Shown piece by piece: positions 7,168 through 14,511 of a DNA stretch of 25,954 nucleotides. A model generated the notes under the pieces. That model was not told the origin of the DNA. It did no database searches and saw nothing but the letters and a program-made list of their open reading frames with translations. The position numbers and the translations under genes are program-made. The stretch's first letter is position 1; each line of letters begins with the position of its first letter. The stretch spans positions 1-25,954 of the forward strand of contig CAJUIE010000008.1 in NCBI GenBank assembly GCA_910586375.1, read 5' to 3'. This DNA is from an uncultured Alistipes sp. (GTDB lineage: Bacteria; Bacteroidota; Bacteroidia; Bacteroidales; Rikenellaceae).

Positions 7168-8249
7168 AACTTTTTTCGATGATTGGGCGCAATCTGATAG
7201 ATATTTTCGACCGCAGCTTTAACGCAAGCCTCCGCTGGCTCCGGCTTGCCAGCCTAAAGGCTGAAATTTTCAGGTCGCAACCCTTGCTGCGTCCGTTCCT
7301 CCTCATCGGAGCCCTTTTCGTATTCGCGGCGGCGGGCGCACAGCGGCCCTTAGTCCGGGCACGTGTCGAGCCCGACAGCATCTTCATCGGCGATCGTTTC
7401 GATCTGGTGATCGAGGTTGAAAAGGATCTGGTGCAGACAGTCGAGTTTCCCGAGTTCCGGCCTGAGACCCAGAATAGCGACTTTGAGTTGGTCGAGAGCT
7501 TGCCTGTTGACACGCTGTTGCGCGACGGTCGCCGCCTGCATCTGCGCAAACGTTACCGTGTAGCCGCCTTTGGCGAGGGGCGCTTCAATCTGGGCCCGGC
7601 GCAGGTGCTCTATGCCGACAAAAACATCGTCGACACCTTGTCGAGCCCCGACACGCTGCGCATTGAGGTGGCGACCTTCCAGATCGACTCTACGTCGCAG
7701 TCGATTTACGACCTTAAACCCCAGCTCACACTGCCGTTCCGCATGGCCGAGGTGCGCGGCTATATCCTGTGGACCCTCTTCGGTTTGCTGCTCCTGGGGG
7801 CGGTGCTCTATGGGCTTGTCCGCTATCTGCGCAGCCGTGGCAAGCGGATCGGCGACCTCTTCAAGCCGGCGCCGCCCGTGCCGCCCCATGTGGCGGCAAT
7901 CCGGGCGCTGGAGGCGCTCCACCACCAGAAGCTGTGGCAGAACAACCGCCACAAAGCCTACTATTCGGCCCTTACGGACATCCTGCGTACCTATATCGCT
8001 GCGCGCTGGGAAGTGGGGGCACTTGAAATGACCACCGATGAGATCGTCGCAGCCCTCCGTTCCATCGATTTGCCCGACAAGGCCCGCATGGACCTCGGAG
8101 CTGTGCTGCGTGATGCCGACCTGGTGAAGTTTGCCAAGGCCGCACCTGAAGCCGAGCAGAACGAGGCCGACTATCTGAAAGCCTACTACTTCGTCGAGGA
8201 GACCAAGCCCGTGACGGAGCAGGCCGAGGAGGAGACTGAAAACGAATGA
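7164..8249 (+). CDS. BatD/DUF4381-like membrane protein of the Bat locus
   Basis: 361 aa from ATG 7164. A hydrophobic signal-like segment lies at about 41-59 (LLRPFLLIGALFVFAAAGA). A beta-rich extracytoplasmic domain (62-190, containing VEPDSIFIGDRFDLVIEVEK) resembles the first Ig-like domain of BatD. One TM helix spans about 199-222, and a helical cytoplasmic tail follows (242-345; HKAYYSALTDILRTYI, EMTTDEIVAAL) as in DUF4381 proteins. It is much shorter than usual BatD (~600 aa), so I call it BatD/DUF4381-like only. The first 40 residues are odd: repeat R2 lies in them, and an in-frame TTG at 7284 would start the protein directly at the signal peptide. The ATG overlaps the DUF58 stop, which supports the longer form. 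batC follows after 4 nt. Confidence 0.72.
   Translation: MKLFSMIGRNLIDIFDRSFNASLRWLRLASLKAEIFRSQPLLRPFLLIGALFVFAAAGAQRPLVRARVEPDSIFIGDRFDLVIEVEKDLVQTVEFPEFRPETQNSDFELVESLPVDTLLRDGRRLHLRKRYRVAAFGEGRFNLGPAQVLYADKNIVDTLSSPDTLRIEVATFQIDSTSQSIYDLKPQLTLPFRMAEVRGYILWTLFGLLLLGAVLYGLVRYLRSRGKRIGDLFKPAPPVPPHVAAIRALEALHHQKLWQNNRHKAYYSALTDILRTYIAARWEVGALEMTTDEIVAALRSIDLPDKARMDLGAVLRDADLVKFAKAAPEAEQNEADYLKAYYFVEETKPVTEQAEEETENE
7217..7263 (-). repeat. dispersed repeat, copy R2, inside the 5' end of a Bat gene
   Basis: The reverse complement (GGCTGGCAAGCCGGAGC... then GCGGAGGCTTGCG) aligns with 5141-5180 of R1 (GGCTGGCGAGCCGGAGC... GCGGAGGTTCGC). The flank GGCTTGCCAGCCTAAAGGCTG (7243-7263) also resembles 9060-9079. 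The copy is inverted and lies in the first 35 codons of the gene starting at 7164. Confidence 0.55.
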
Positions 8250-8253
8250 CGCC

Positions 8254-8985
8254 ATGCAACGACTATTTTATATCCTTTTTCTTTTTGCTGTTGTTGGTGC
8301 TTCGGCGCAGCAGATGCCTGAGCGGCGTCAGGTGCGCCGGGGGAATCGCGCGTACGATCGCGGTGACTATGCTACGGGCATAGAGCGTTACTCGCGGGCG
8401 CTGGAGCTTGCTCCGGGGTCGTTCGAAGCGAGCTATGACCTCGGTAACGCGCTTTACAAAGCCGAGATGTTCGACAAGGCCGAGCAGACCATGATCCGCA
8501 CGGCTGCCGATACGTTGCGCACGACCGAAGAGCGTGCCCGAGCCTGCTACAACCTCGGCAACGCCCAGTTCAGGCAGCAGAAATACAAGGAAGCGCTCGA
8601 AAGTTATCGCCAGTCGCTGCGGCTTGACCCCACCGATATGGAGGCTAAGTATAACTATGCCTACACCAAGAAATTGCTCGACGATCAACAGCAGGATGGA
8701 GGGGGTAACGACGACCAGAATCAAGACCAGAACCAGGACGAGAAGCAGCAGGAGGGCGATAATTCGCAGGACGGTTCGGCGGACGAGCCGCAACAGGAGC
8801 CCGGGGAGGAGAGCTCCGAAGATCCCGAAGATTCCCGCGACAGCGACGGACAACCCACTCCATCGGGCATTTCCGAGCAGGAGCAGGAGCAGATGCTCGA
8901 CGCCATTCAGGCTCAGGAGGATCGCACGCAGGACAAACTCAAGGAGAAGCAGGGCGTTGTGGTGCGAGGGAAGAAAAATTGGTGA
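8254..8985 (+). CDS. batC: BatC-like TPR protein
   Basis: 243 aa with a signal peptide (MQRLFYILFLFAVVGASAQ, 1-19) and tetratricopeptide repeats at about 24-57, 58-90 and 94-127 (for example CYNLGNAQFRQQKYKEALES). A low-complexity stretch rich in Gln, Asp, Glu and Ser runs from 144 to about 215. The end, LDAIQAQEDRTQDKLKEKQ...KKNW, is a helix with a terminal KxW-type tail that I associate with Bacteroidota BatC. It should be periplasmic and serve as a scaffold for the VWA proteins BatA and BatB. It starts 4 nt after the previous gene. In most Bacteroides-type Bat loci the TPR gene follows batB; here it precedes batA. Confidence 0.8.
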   Translation: MQRLFYILFLFAVVGASAQQMPERRQVRRGNRAYDRGDYATGIERYSRALELAPGSFEASYDLGNALYKAEMFDKAEQTMIRTAADTLRTTEERARACYNLGNAQFRQQKYKEALESYRQSLRLDPTDMEAKYNYAYTKKLLDDQQQDGGGNDDQNQDQNQDEKQQEGDNSQDGSADEPQQEPGEESSEDPEDSRDSDGQPTPSGISEQEQEQMLDAIQAQEDRTQDKLKEKQGVVVRGKKNW

Positions 8986-9059
8986 TTCTCCGAGGTGAAA
9001 CGGAGAGACGAAGCCAGCGAGGGGAGCGCTTTGTGCGAGCCTTCGCCGGGGGTGGTTTC

Positions 9060-9137
9060 GGCTCGCCTGCCTAAGGCAGAAAAACAAAAAACTGTCATCC
9101 TGAGGAGCCGTAGCCCTTGGCTGCGGAGGCCCGCAAG
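9060..9137 (+). repeat. dispersed repeat, copy R3 (truncated), between batC and batA
   Basis: 9060-9079 (GGCTCGCCTGCCTAAGGCAG) resembles 7243-7263 and contains the small hairpin CTGCC-TAA-GGCAG. 9093-9137 has GTCATCCTGAGGAGCCGTAGCCC and GGCTGCGGAGGCCCGCAAG, the left arm of R4 preceded by a near-complement of the CTCAGAATGACA module. The right arm is missing. The 169-bp gap holds no gene. Confidence 0.65.
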
Positions 9138-9154
9138 TGAAAAAATTAAAGAAA

Positions 9155-10147
9155 ATGACTTTCCATAACCCCTATTTACTCTGGCTGTTGCTGCTGCTCG
9201 TGCCGATGTTTGCCTATTATGTATGGCGGACGTTGCAGGGTGGTGCAGCTATCCGCATTTCGAGCATCGAGGGTGCTGCTGGCGCACCGCGGACCGGGCG
9301 TTACTACTTGCGTCATGTACCTTTCGTGCTTCGTGCTGCCGCTTTTGCGCTGCTCATCGTGGCGCTGGCGCGACCTCAGGATGTCGAGGAGTGGCGCAAT
9401 ACATCCACCGAGGGCATCGACATTGTACTGGCCATCGACGTTTCGGGTTCGATGCTGGCCCGTGACTTTCGGCCCGACCGCATTACGGCTGCCAAGGAGG
9501 TCGCCGGATCGTTTATCGCCGATCGTTATGGCGACCGCATTGGTCTGGTGGTCTTCGCCGGCGAAGCCTTCACCCAAAGTCCGCTGACCACCGACCAGGG
9601 GACGTTGCAGACCCTGCTGGGACGCATCCGCAGCGGCCTGATCGAAGACGGCACGGCCATAGGTAACGGTCTGGCTACGGCCATCAACCGCCTGCGCGAG
9701 AGCGACGCCAAGTCGAAGGTGGTGATCCTCCTGACCGACGGCGTGAATAACCGCGGCGAGATCGCCCCCCTCATGGCCGCCGAAATAGCCAAGGCCCAGG
9801 GTATTCGGGTTTATACCATTGGTGTAGGGACGCAGGGCTCGGCGCCCTACCCGGCTGTCGACATCTATGGCAATCCCACGGGCGAGACGGTCATGGCCAA
9901 AGTTGAGATCGACGAAAAAACCTTGAAGTCCATTGCCGATGAGACTGGTGGTCAATACTTCCGCGCTACCGACAAAGCCAAACTCCGGGCCATTTACGAC
10001 CAGATCAACCAGCTGGAGAAGAGTAAGGTGGAGGTGACCGACCATGTGGCCTATCACGAACTTTTCGGGGTGTGGCTGCTATGGGCTCTGGGCCTGCTGG
10101 CCGTTGAATACCTGCTTGCTACGCTGGTGCTGAAACGGATACCGTAG
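9155..10147 (+). CDS. batA: BatA-like membrane-anchored VWA protein
   Basis: 330 aa. Two N-terminal TM helices (about 6-24 and 55-73) are followed by a von Willebrand factor A domain whose metal-ion-dependent adhesion site is intact: DVSGS (95-99), a threonine in SPLTTDQG (T145/T146) and LTDG with D195. A third TM helix lies at about 303-326. This topology is standard for BatA. The VWA domain should face the periplasm and interact with BatB and the TPR protein. I choose ATG 9155 because BatA/BatB proteins start close to an F-x-N-P-x-x-L motif, here MTFHNPYLLWL. A GTG at 9137, at the edge of repeat R3, would add six residues. Confidence 0.9.
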   Translation: MTFHNPYLLWLLLLLVPMFAYYVWRTLQGGAAIRISSIEGAAGAPRTGRYYLRHVPFVLRAAAFALLIVALARPQDVEEWRNTSTEGIDIVLAIDVSGSMLARDFRPDRITAAKEVAGSFIADRYGDRIGLVVFAGEAFTQSPLTTDQGTLQTLLGRIRSGLIEDGTAIGNGLATAINRLRESDAKSKVVILLTDGVNNRGEIAPLMAAEIAKAQGIRVYTIGVGTQGSAPYPAVDIYGNPTGETVMAKVEIDEKTLKSIADETGGQYFRATDKAKLRAIYDQINQLEKSKVEVTDHVAYHELFGVWLLWALGLLAVEYLLATLVLKRIP

Positions 10148-10188
10148 AAGAATCTGATTAACTCGAAAAATCCGGCGTTAGCCGGTAC

Positions 10189-10251
10189 GAGCCGTAGCCC
10201 CCGGCTGCGGAGGCTCGCAACTTGCGTTGCTTGTTCCGCTGGCTACGGCTC
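10189..10251 (+). repeat. dispersed hairpin repeat, copy R4 (most complete)
   Basis: A nested palindrome: GAGCCGTAGCC (10189-10199) pairs perfectly with GGCTACGGCTC (10241-10251). Inside, GCGGA (10207-10211) pairs with TCCGC (10235-10239), and GCAAC (10217-10221) pairs with GTTGC (10226-10230) around TTGC. It occupies the 139-bp gap between batA and batB, which holds no gene. Confidence 0.85.
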
Positions 10252-10286
10252 TTTGGTCCCGAAAAAAGAAAGTCAAATAAAACCCC

Positions 10287-11312
10287 ATGTTCCGATTCGC
10301 CAATCCTCAATACCTCTGGCTGCTGGCTGCTGTGCCGGCATTCGTCCTGCTCTTCTGGATGGCCGCCCGCAACCGTCGGCGCCGCCTGGCCCGCTTTGGC
10401 TGCGAAGAGACGATCCGCGAACTGATGCCCGAAGTGTCGCAAGGACGTATTGTGTTGAAATTTATTGTTTTTTGCTCGGCATTCAGCTTGCTGGTGCTTG
10501 CGGCTGCACAGCCGCAGTTCGGCTCGAAACTCCGCGAAGAGCGTTCGCAGGGGATCGAAATGATGCTCGTTGTCGACGTCTCGAATTCGATGCTGGCCGA
10601 AGATTTCGAGCCCAACCGTCTGGAGCGGACCAAATACGCCATCGGCAAGCTCTTTGAAGGCCTGCAGCAGGACCGTGTGGGGTTGGTGGTTTTTGCCGGG
10701 GAGCCTAAGGTGCAGCTGCCCATCACCTCCGACTATCGCATGGCTAAGGCCTTCGCCCGGCGGATTGATCCCTCGCTCGTTTCGGTGCAGGGCACAGCCG
10801 TAGGTAAGGCGCTCGAACAGGCCTTGCTTGCCTTTCCGGGCGATGACGGCGAGGCGCACAGCCGTGTTGTCGTGCTCATAACCGATGGCGAGAATCACGA
10901 GGACGATGCGTTGGCTGTTGCCCGGCGGGCTGCTGAAGCAGGTGTAAGAATCTACACGATAGGTATTGGTACGCCCGAGGGAGCTCCTATAGAGATCGAC
11001 GGTGAGTTCATCCGCGACGAAAAGGGCGACATGGTGGTTTCGAAGCTCAATGAAGAGATGCTCTCCCAAATTGCCGACCTGACAGGCGGGGCCTATGTTC
11101 GCGCGACGAAACAATCCATCGGTCTGGATGAGATTGTGAAGAGTATTGCTGCTATGGAGCAAAGCGAACGCGCAGCCCTGCGTTTCGAAGAGTATGATGA
11201 ACAGTATCAGTGGTTTGTGGCTGTAGCTCTGTTGTTGCTGCTCGGGGAATTTCTGCTCTTCGACCGCCGTAATCCGTTGCTGGCACGATTCAATATTTTT
11301 CGTGAAAAATGA
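10287..11312 (+). CDS. batB: BatB-like membrane-anchored VWA protein
   Basis: 341 aa, paralogous to BatA in layout: a start at MFRFANPQYLWLL, TM helices at about 8-25 and 56-74, a VWA domain with DVSNS (97-101) and a later ITDGEN aspartate motif, and a C-terminal TM helix at about 309-327 (WFVAVALLLLLGEFLLF). BatB sits in the inner membrane with its VWA domain in the periplasm. It is the last Bat gene in the window: neither a full-length batD nor a batE follows, and rnpB comes next. Expression from the moxR promoter must pass repeats R1-R4 unless an unseen internal promoter exists. Confidence 0.9.
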   Translation: MFRFANPQYLWLLAAVPAFVLLFWMAARNRRRRLARFGCEETIRELMPEVSQGRIVLKFIVFCSAFSLLVLAAAQPQFGSKLREERSQGIEMMLVVDVSNSMLAEDFEPNRLERTKYAIGKLFEGLQQDRVGLVVFAGEPKVQLPITSDYRMAKAFARRIDPSLVSVQGTAVGKALEQALLAFPGDDGEAHSRVVVLITDGENHEDDALAVARRAAEAGVRIYTIGIGTPEGAPIEIDGEFIRDEKGDMVVSKLNEEMLSQIADLTGGAYVRATKQSIGLDEIVKSIAAMEQSERAALRFEEYDEQYQWFVAVALLLLLGEFLLFDRRNPLLARFNIFREK

Positions 11313-11452
11313 ATCCCTGATGCAGCCTGTGGGGCACGCTTGCGGGCCTTCGCGGCGGGAAACTGCGGTCCGTCCGGCTTGATGAACCGGTGCCGGAGAG
11401 CAAAAGGATATTTTTGCGGAAAAGCATTCGATGTTTTTTCATTTTTAATTCT

Positions 11453-11460
11453 TAATTTTG
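11453..11460 (+). promoter_or_regulatory. -7 box of rnpB
   Basis: TAATTTTG matches TAnnTTTG and ends 4 nt before the P1 helix of RNase P RNA at 11465. The upstream sequence is T-rich (11434-11452), but no -33 TTTG stands at 19-21 bp. Confidence 0.7.
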
Positions 11461-11464
11461 CAGG

Positions 11465-11851
11465 GCAGGCCCGCTCTGTCGCTGCCGGCCATGGGCCGGG
11501 GGAGGAAAGTCCGGGCAACGCAGAGCGCCGCGCAAGCTAACGACTTGATACCCGTGAGGGTATGGTAGCGTAACAGAAAATAACCGCCCGAACGCAGAGT
11601 GTCGCACCGGCGAAAGCTCCGGCGGCGGGTAAGGGTGAAAAGGCGGGGTAAGAGCCCACCGCGGAGGCAGTGATGCGCTCCGGACAGTACGTCCTGCGGG
11701 TTGCAAGACCGTGTATACCGGCAAATGAGGGTTGCTCGCCCGATGCCGGGGGGTAGGTTGCTGGAGGCGACGGGTGACCGTCGTCGTAGATAAATGACAG
11801 GGGCCCGGGCTTTCCGAAGTCCGGGAACAGAACCCGGCTTACAGGGCCTGC
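11465..11851 (+). ncRNA. rnpB: RNase P RNA (M1 RNA, bacterial type A)
   Basis: The ends GCAGGCCC (11465-11472) and GGGCCTGC (11844-11851) form the P1 helix. The universal 5' P4 segment GAGGAAAGTCCGGGC is at 11502-11516. A GATAAATGACAGG-like segment lies at 11787-11800, and the 3' signature ACAGAACCCGGCTTACAG at 11827-11844. This RNA is the catalytic subunit that trims tRNA 5' leaders. The length of about 387 nt is normal for type A. It has its own -7 box and is followed at once by a strong terminator. Apparent reading frames through it on the minus strand are not genes. Confidence 0.96.
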
Positions 11852-11859
11852 ACGTGTAA

Positions 11860-11895
11860 GGGGGCCGTCGCATTTCGGCGACAGCCCCCTTTTTT
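11860..11895 (+). terminator. rnpB intrinsic terminator
   Basis: GGGGGC (11860-11865) and GTCGC (11867-11871) pair with GCGAC (11878-11882) and GCCCCC (11884-11889), with one internal C-A mismatch, followed by six T (11890-11895). Confidence 0.92.
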
Positions 11896-11974
11896 CGTAT
11901 CGGGATTTCGGGCCGAAGGGCCGGAGACGGTGAAGGCTTTGGCCCGAAAATACATGTTTCGACCTTTGGTCGAT

Positions 11975-12153
11975 CGAGCCGCAGCCTCGCCTTGCGGAGG
12001 CCCGACACGCTGTGTCTTGCTCCGCTGGCAACGCCTCGATTTTAGATTCTTGCCTTCGCTTCCGCTTGTCTGCCTCCTCCTTGCCCGGCATAGCCTGCAA
12101 GCAGTCTCTGCTCTCGCTTCGTTCGTCGGGCCGGCTTCGCCTCAGAATGACAA
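11975..12153 (+). repeat. dispersed repeat, copy R5, in the gap after rnpB
   Basis: 11975-12038 aligns with R4: GAGCCGCAGCC, TGCGGAGG, an inner hairpin GACAC-GCT-GTGTC (12004-12016), TTGCTCCGCTGGC and ACGCCTCG. The inner stem differs from R4 (GCAAC/GTTGC) on both sides yet still pairs. A second module, TTCGTCGGGC...CTCAGAATGACAA (12122-12153), matches the left part of R1. I see no gene in the 11896-12183 gap. Confidence 0.7.
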
Positions 12154-12183
12154 AGAGGGCGGAGATTCCCGATTTTTAATTTT

Positions 12184-13452
12184 TCATTTATAATTGCTCC
12201 CTTTCCGTTCTCGGGCGAAAGCCATAACGCCGGCGGGCGACTGGCGATGTGTCAGTAACTCGCGCATCCGCACCATGTAGGGCTCGGCATGGCGGAAATA
12301 GCGATAGAGACCCTCGCACAACAGGTTTTTACGACATCCGTCGTCGCCCGTGGCGAAACGATGCTTGGGACACTCGCCGCGGCAGGCGAAGTAGTAGGGA
12401 CAGCGCAGGCACTCGGCCGGCAGGGCGTTGCGTTTGGCCAGCCCGAAGTCGAAGCGTCGCCGCGAGCGGTAGATTTCGGCCAGCGTCGTTTCGCGGATAT
12501 TGCCCAGACGATAGGCGGGGTAGACGAAGTGGTCGCACGAATAGACGTCGCCATTATGTTCGACGATGAGTTGGTCGCCGCACGTCTCGCCCATCGAGCA
12601 GACTCCCGGCGGCACGCCGCACCACTGGGCCAGCGTGGCGTCGAACATCTGGATGAAGACCTGCCCCACGTCGCTGACGATCCACTGGTCGAACATCTCG
12701 CACAGGAAGTTGCCGTAGCCCTCCGCCGTGACCGACCAGTCGGCCAGCCGTGCGCCCTCGTGCTCCGGTGGTACGATATGCGGACGTCCGCCCGGGCGGA
12801 CGACGACATGTTCCACGACGGGCAAAAACTGAAGGTATCGGGCACCCACCTCGTCACGCAGAAAGCGATAAATTGCCGCGCCACGCCCCTCGCTTGCCCG
12901 GTTGACCGTGCTCAGCACGTTGAACTCTACGCCGTGGCGGCGGAATTGTCCGATTGCATCCATCACCCGCCCGAAGGTCGGCCCGTTACCTTTCGTCCGG
13001 CGGAATGCGTCGTGCACATCCTCGGGACCATCTAACGAAATACCCACCAGAAAACGGTGGCGCGCGAAGAGGTCGCACCACTCCTCGTTGATCAGTAATC
13101 CGTTGGTTTGTAACGTGTTGTCGATTTGCTTGCCGTGGGCGTAACGTTGCTGGAGCGCCAGAGCCTTGCGATAGAAGCCGATGCCCGCGAGCAGGGGTTC
13201 GCCGCCGTGCCAGCAGAAGGTTACCCGGTCGCACTCGTTGGCCTCGATGTACTGGCGGATGTAGAGCTCCAGCAGCTCGTCGGACATCACCGGCTCGCGG
13301 CCGTCGTAGAGCTCGGCCTTGTCCAGATAGTAGCAGTAGCGGCAGGCAAGGTTGCACGCCGAGCCGATGGGCTTGAGCATCGTCATGAACGCAATGGGCC
13401 CTGTCTGGCGTTCCGCATCGCGGAAAGTGAAGATATCCTTGTTCCGGGTCAT
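12184..13452 (-). CDS. radical SAM/SPASM protein, likely anaerobic sulfatase-maturating enzyme
   Basis: The 422-aa protein has the radical SAM motif CNLACRYC (C33, C37, C40) that binds the [4Fe-4S] cluster cleaving S-adenosylmethionine, then CWHGGEPLL (about 79-87) and LQTNG. The C-terminal SPASM region is cysteine-rich (CSMGETCG, YSCDHFVYP, CLRCPYYFACRGECPKHR) and should hold two more clusters. This arrangement and length fit the anSME/ChuR type, which oxidises a Ser or Cys of a sulfatase to formylglycine. A DATLAQW motif near residue 270 sits about where the family's catalytic aspartate is expected. No sulfatase lies in the window, so it would act in trans. A related peptide maturase is the alternative. 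Its -7 box nearly abuts the ATG. Confidence 0.85.
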   Translation of the reverse strand: MTRNKDIFTFRDAERQTGPIAFMTMLKPIGSACNLACRYCYYLDKAELYDGREPVMSDELLELYIRQYIEANECDRVTFCWHGGEPLLAGIGFYRKALALQQRYAHGKQIDNTLQTNGLLINEEWCDLFARHRFLVGISLDGPEDVHDAFRRTKGNGPTFGRVMDAIGQFRRHGVEFNVLSTVNRASEGRGAAIYRFLRDEVGARYLQFLPVVEHVVVRPGGRPHIVPPEHEGARLADWSVTAEGYGNFLCEMFDQWIVSDVGQVFIQMFDATLAQWCGVPPGVCSMGETCGDQLIVEHNGDVYSCDHFVYPAYRLGNIRETTLAEIYRSRRRFDFGLAKRNALPAECLRCPYYFACRGECPKHRFATGDDGCRKNLLCEGLYRYFRHAEPYMVRMRELLTHRQSPAGVMAFARERKGSNYK

Positions 13453-13456
13453 GGGT

Positions 13457-13464
13457 CAAAGATA
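13457..13464 (-). promoter_or_regulatory. -7 box of the radical SAM gene
   Basis: Minus-strand TATCTTTG, separated from ATG 13452 by only 4 nt, so the transcript should start at or next to the start codon. No clear -33 box. Confidence 0.6.
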
Positions 13465-13504
13465 AATATTTTTTGATGTGTTCCCGTCGGGGAAAACTAA
13501 AAAA

Positions 13505-14164
13505 TCAGCACGAAAATCCCATTCGGCGGAGGATGCCAAGCCCGCGGATCAACAGCATGAGGAGTACTCCGAGGACGAGTCCTGCCACGAACCACCGGCC
13601 CCGGTGGGCTGGTGTGCGTCGGTCGTCGCTGGTTTCGGTCCGGATGGCAGTGCAGGAGACGGATTGTCCGAGGGCTTCATGCCGGGAAGAGTCTGCGGCG
13701 AAGCGGGTTGTGCTGTCGGCCACGGAGAGCCTCAGAACGTCGGTTTGCTCGCAGGCCGTGACGCGGCGGCAGAGGCTGTCGCTGTGGGCCGTGATGACCA
13801 GTCCGTCGCCGTGGCGGCTGGCTGCGAGGGATGTGCGGCCGTTGCGAACCGCGAATTGTGCCCCTTCGGGCAAGCTGTCGAGTGTGCGGAGCGGAACGAC
13901 GAGGTGTGCCGTTTCGGCCGCGACCGCTTCGGTCGTTGTGGTGCGGATTTCATGCCGGATTGACTGTCCGGTGGTGTGGTGCTGCGACTCCTGGAGGGAG
14001 AGGCTCCGCTCATGCGTGGTCGCCGTTGTTGTGGAGGCCAGCAGGGTTTGCTGTTGGCTGTGCTGTGTCCGGCTGCGGGATACCGCGCACGAGCCCGAGA
14101 GCATGATCGCCAACACGAAGGACATGCGGCGGGTGATGATTCGAAATCGAAGGTCTGGTGTCAT
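13505..14164 (-). CDS. putative lipoprotein with a C-terminal TM helix (spanin-like topology)
   Basis: 219 aa from ATG 14164; an alternative ATG at 14125 gives 206 aa and places the signal nearer the N-terminus. A hydrophobic stretch (SFVLAIMLSGSC) ends in a possible but weak lipobox, LSGSC. The middle is rich in Ser, Thr, Gln and His, then has a compact region (VVPLRTLDSLPEGAQFAV...). The end is a clear TM helix, WFVAGLVLGVLLMLLIRGLG, with a basic tail. An N-terminal lipid anchor plus a C-terminal TM is the layout of unimolecular phage spanins. The start lies inside the upstream gene in another frame (116-155 nt overlap). I recognise no domain, so the function is inferred from topology only. 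Confidence 0.6.
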   Translation of the reverse strand: MTPDLRFRIITRRMSFVLAIMLSGSCAVSRSRTQHSQQQTLLASTTTATTHERSLSLQESQHHTTGQSIRHEIRTTTTEAVAAETAHLVVPLRTLDSLPEGAQFAVRNGRTSLAASRHGDGLVITAHSDSLCRRVTACEQTDVLRLSVADSTTRFAADSSRHEALGQSVSCTAIRTETSDDRRTPAHRGRWFVAGLVLGVLLMLLIRGLGILRRMGFSC

Positions 14165-14462
14165 GATTGGGGGATTGAAGGTTAAGGGTGCGACGCAGGC
14201 TCTCGACTTCGCGGGTCAGCCGGTCGATCTTCAGGTCGAGTTGCTGCTGCAAAACTCGCCAGTCGGCCTTTTCGCAGCGCAGGGCGATGTTTTCCTGCAA
14301 CACCAGGTTGTACTTCTCGCTCAGCAGGTCGATCGAGCGTTGCATCTCGGCCAGAAAGTCGTTGTTGCGCTTGCGGCGGCCGACGGCCCACGATACTACA
14401 GCGCCGAGGAATCCGCTCGGTAAAGCGAAGGCAATAGCTTCGGTAAGCCACGTTGCATCCAT
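14010..14462 (-). CDS. small TM/coiled-coil protein (holin- or i-spanin-like)
   Basis: 150 aa. One hydrophobic segment at about 9-27 (IAFALPSGFLGAVVSWAVG) is followed by RRKRNN, a positive-inside signal, and a long coiled coil at about 35-95 (FLAEMQRSIDLLSEKYNLVL; LDLKIDRLTREVESLRRTL). The last ~55 residues are polar and lie over the start of the next gene in a different frame, so they may be constrained mainly by that gene. An N-terminal TM plus coiled coil is the layout of Rz-type inner-membrane spanins and of several small phage holin-like proteins. The start at ATG 14462 follows an AT-rich leader, 49 nt after the stop of the 94-aa gene. Confidence 0.6.
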   Translation of the reverse strand: MDATWLTEAIAFALPSGFLGAVVSWAVGRRKRNNDFLAEMQRSIDLLSEKYNLVLQENIALRCEKADWRVLQQQLDLKIDRLTREVESLRRTLNLQSPNHDTRPSISNHHPPHVLRVGDHALGLVRGIPQPDTAQPTANPAGLHNNGDHA

Positions 14463-14511
14463 AATAATAATAGGTTGATTTTAGGTTGTTGTTCGTATTT
14501 CGGCGGTATCT

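Noticed and set aside
9137..9154. GTG start for batA
   Set aside because: It sits at the edge of truncated repeat R3. The ATG at 9155 gives the start typical of BatA/BatB proteins (an FxNPxxL motif near the N-terminus).
11445..12100. Minus-strand open frames of 187 codons across rnpB
   Set aside because: They cover RNase P RNA, its terminator and a repeat, and have an Arg/Pro/Ser-rich non-protein composition.
13473..14423. Long open frame on the plus strand (316 codons) across the three-gene cassette
   Set aside because: It is Arg/Ser/Cys-rich with no recognisable fold or promoter. The minus-strand frames show signal/TM/coiled-coil patterns and a promoter, so this is most likely an antisense shadow.
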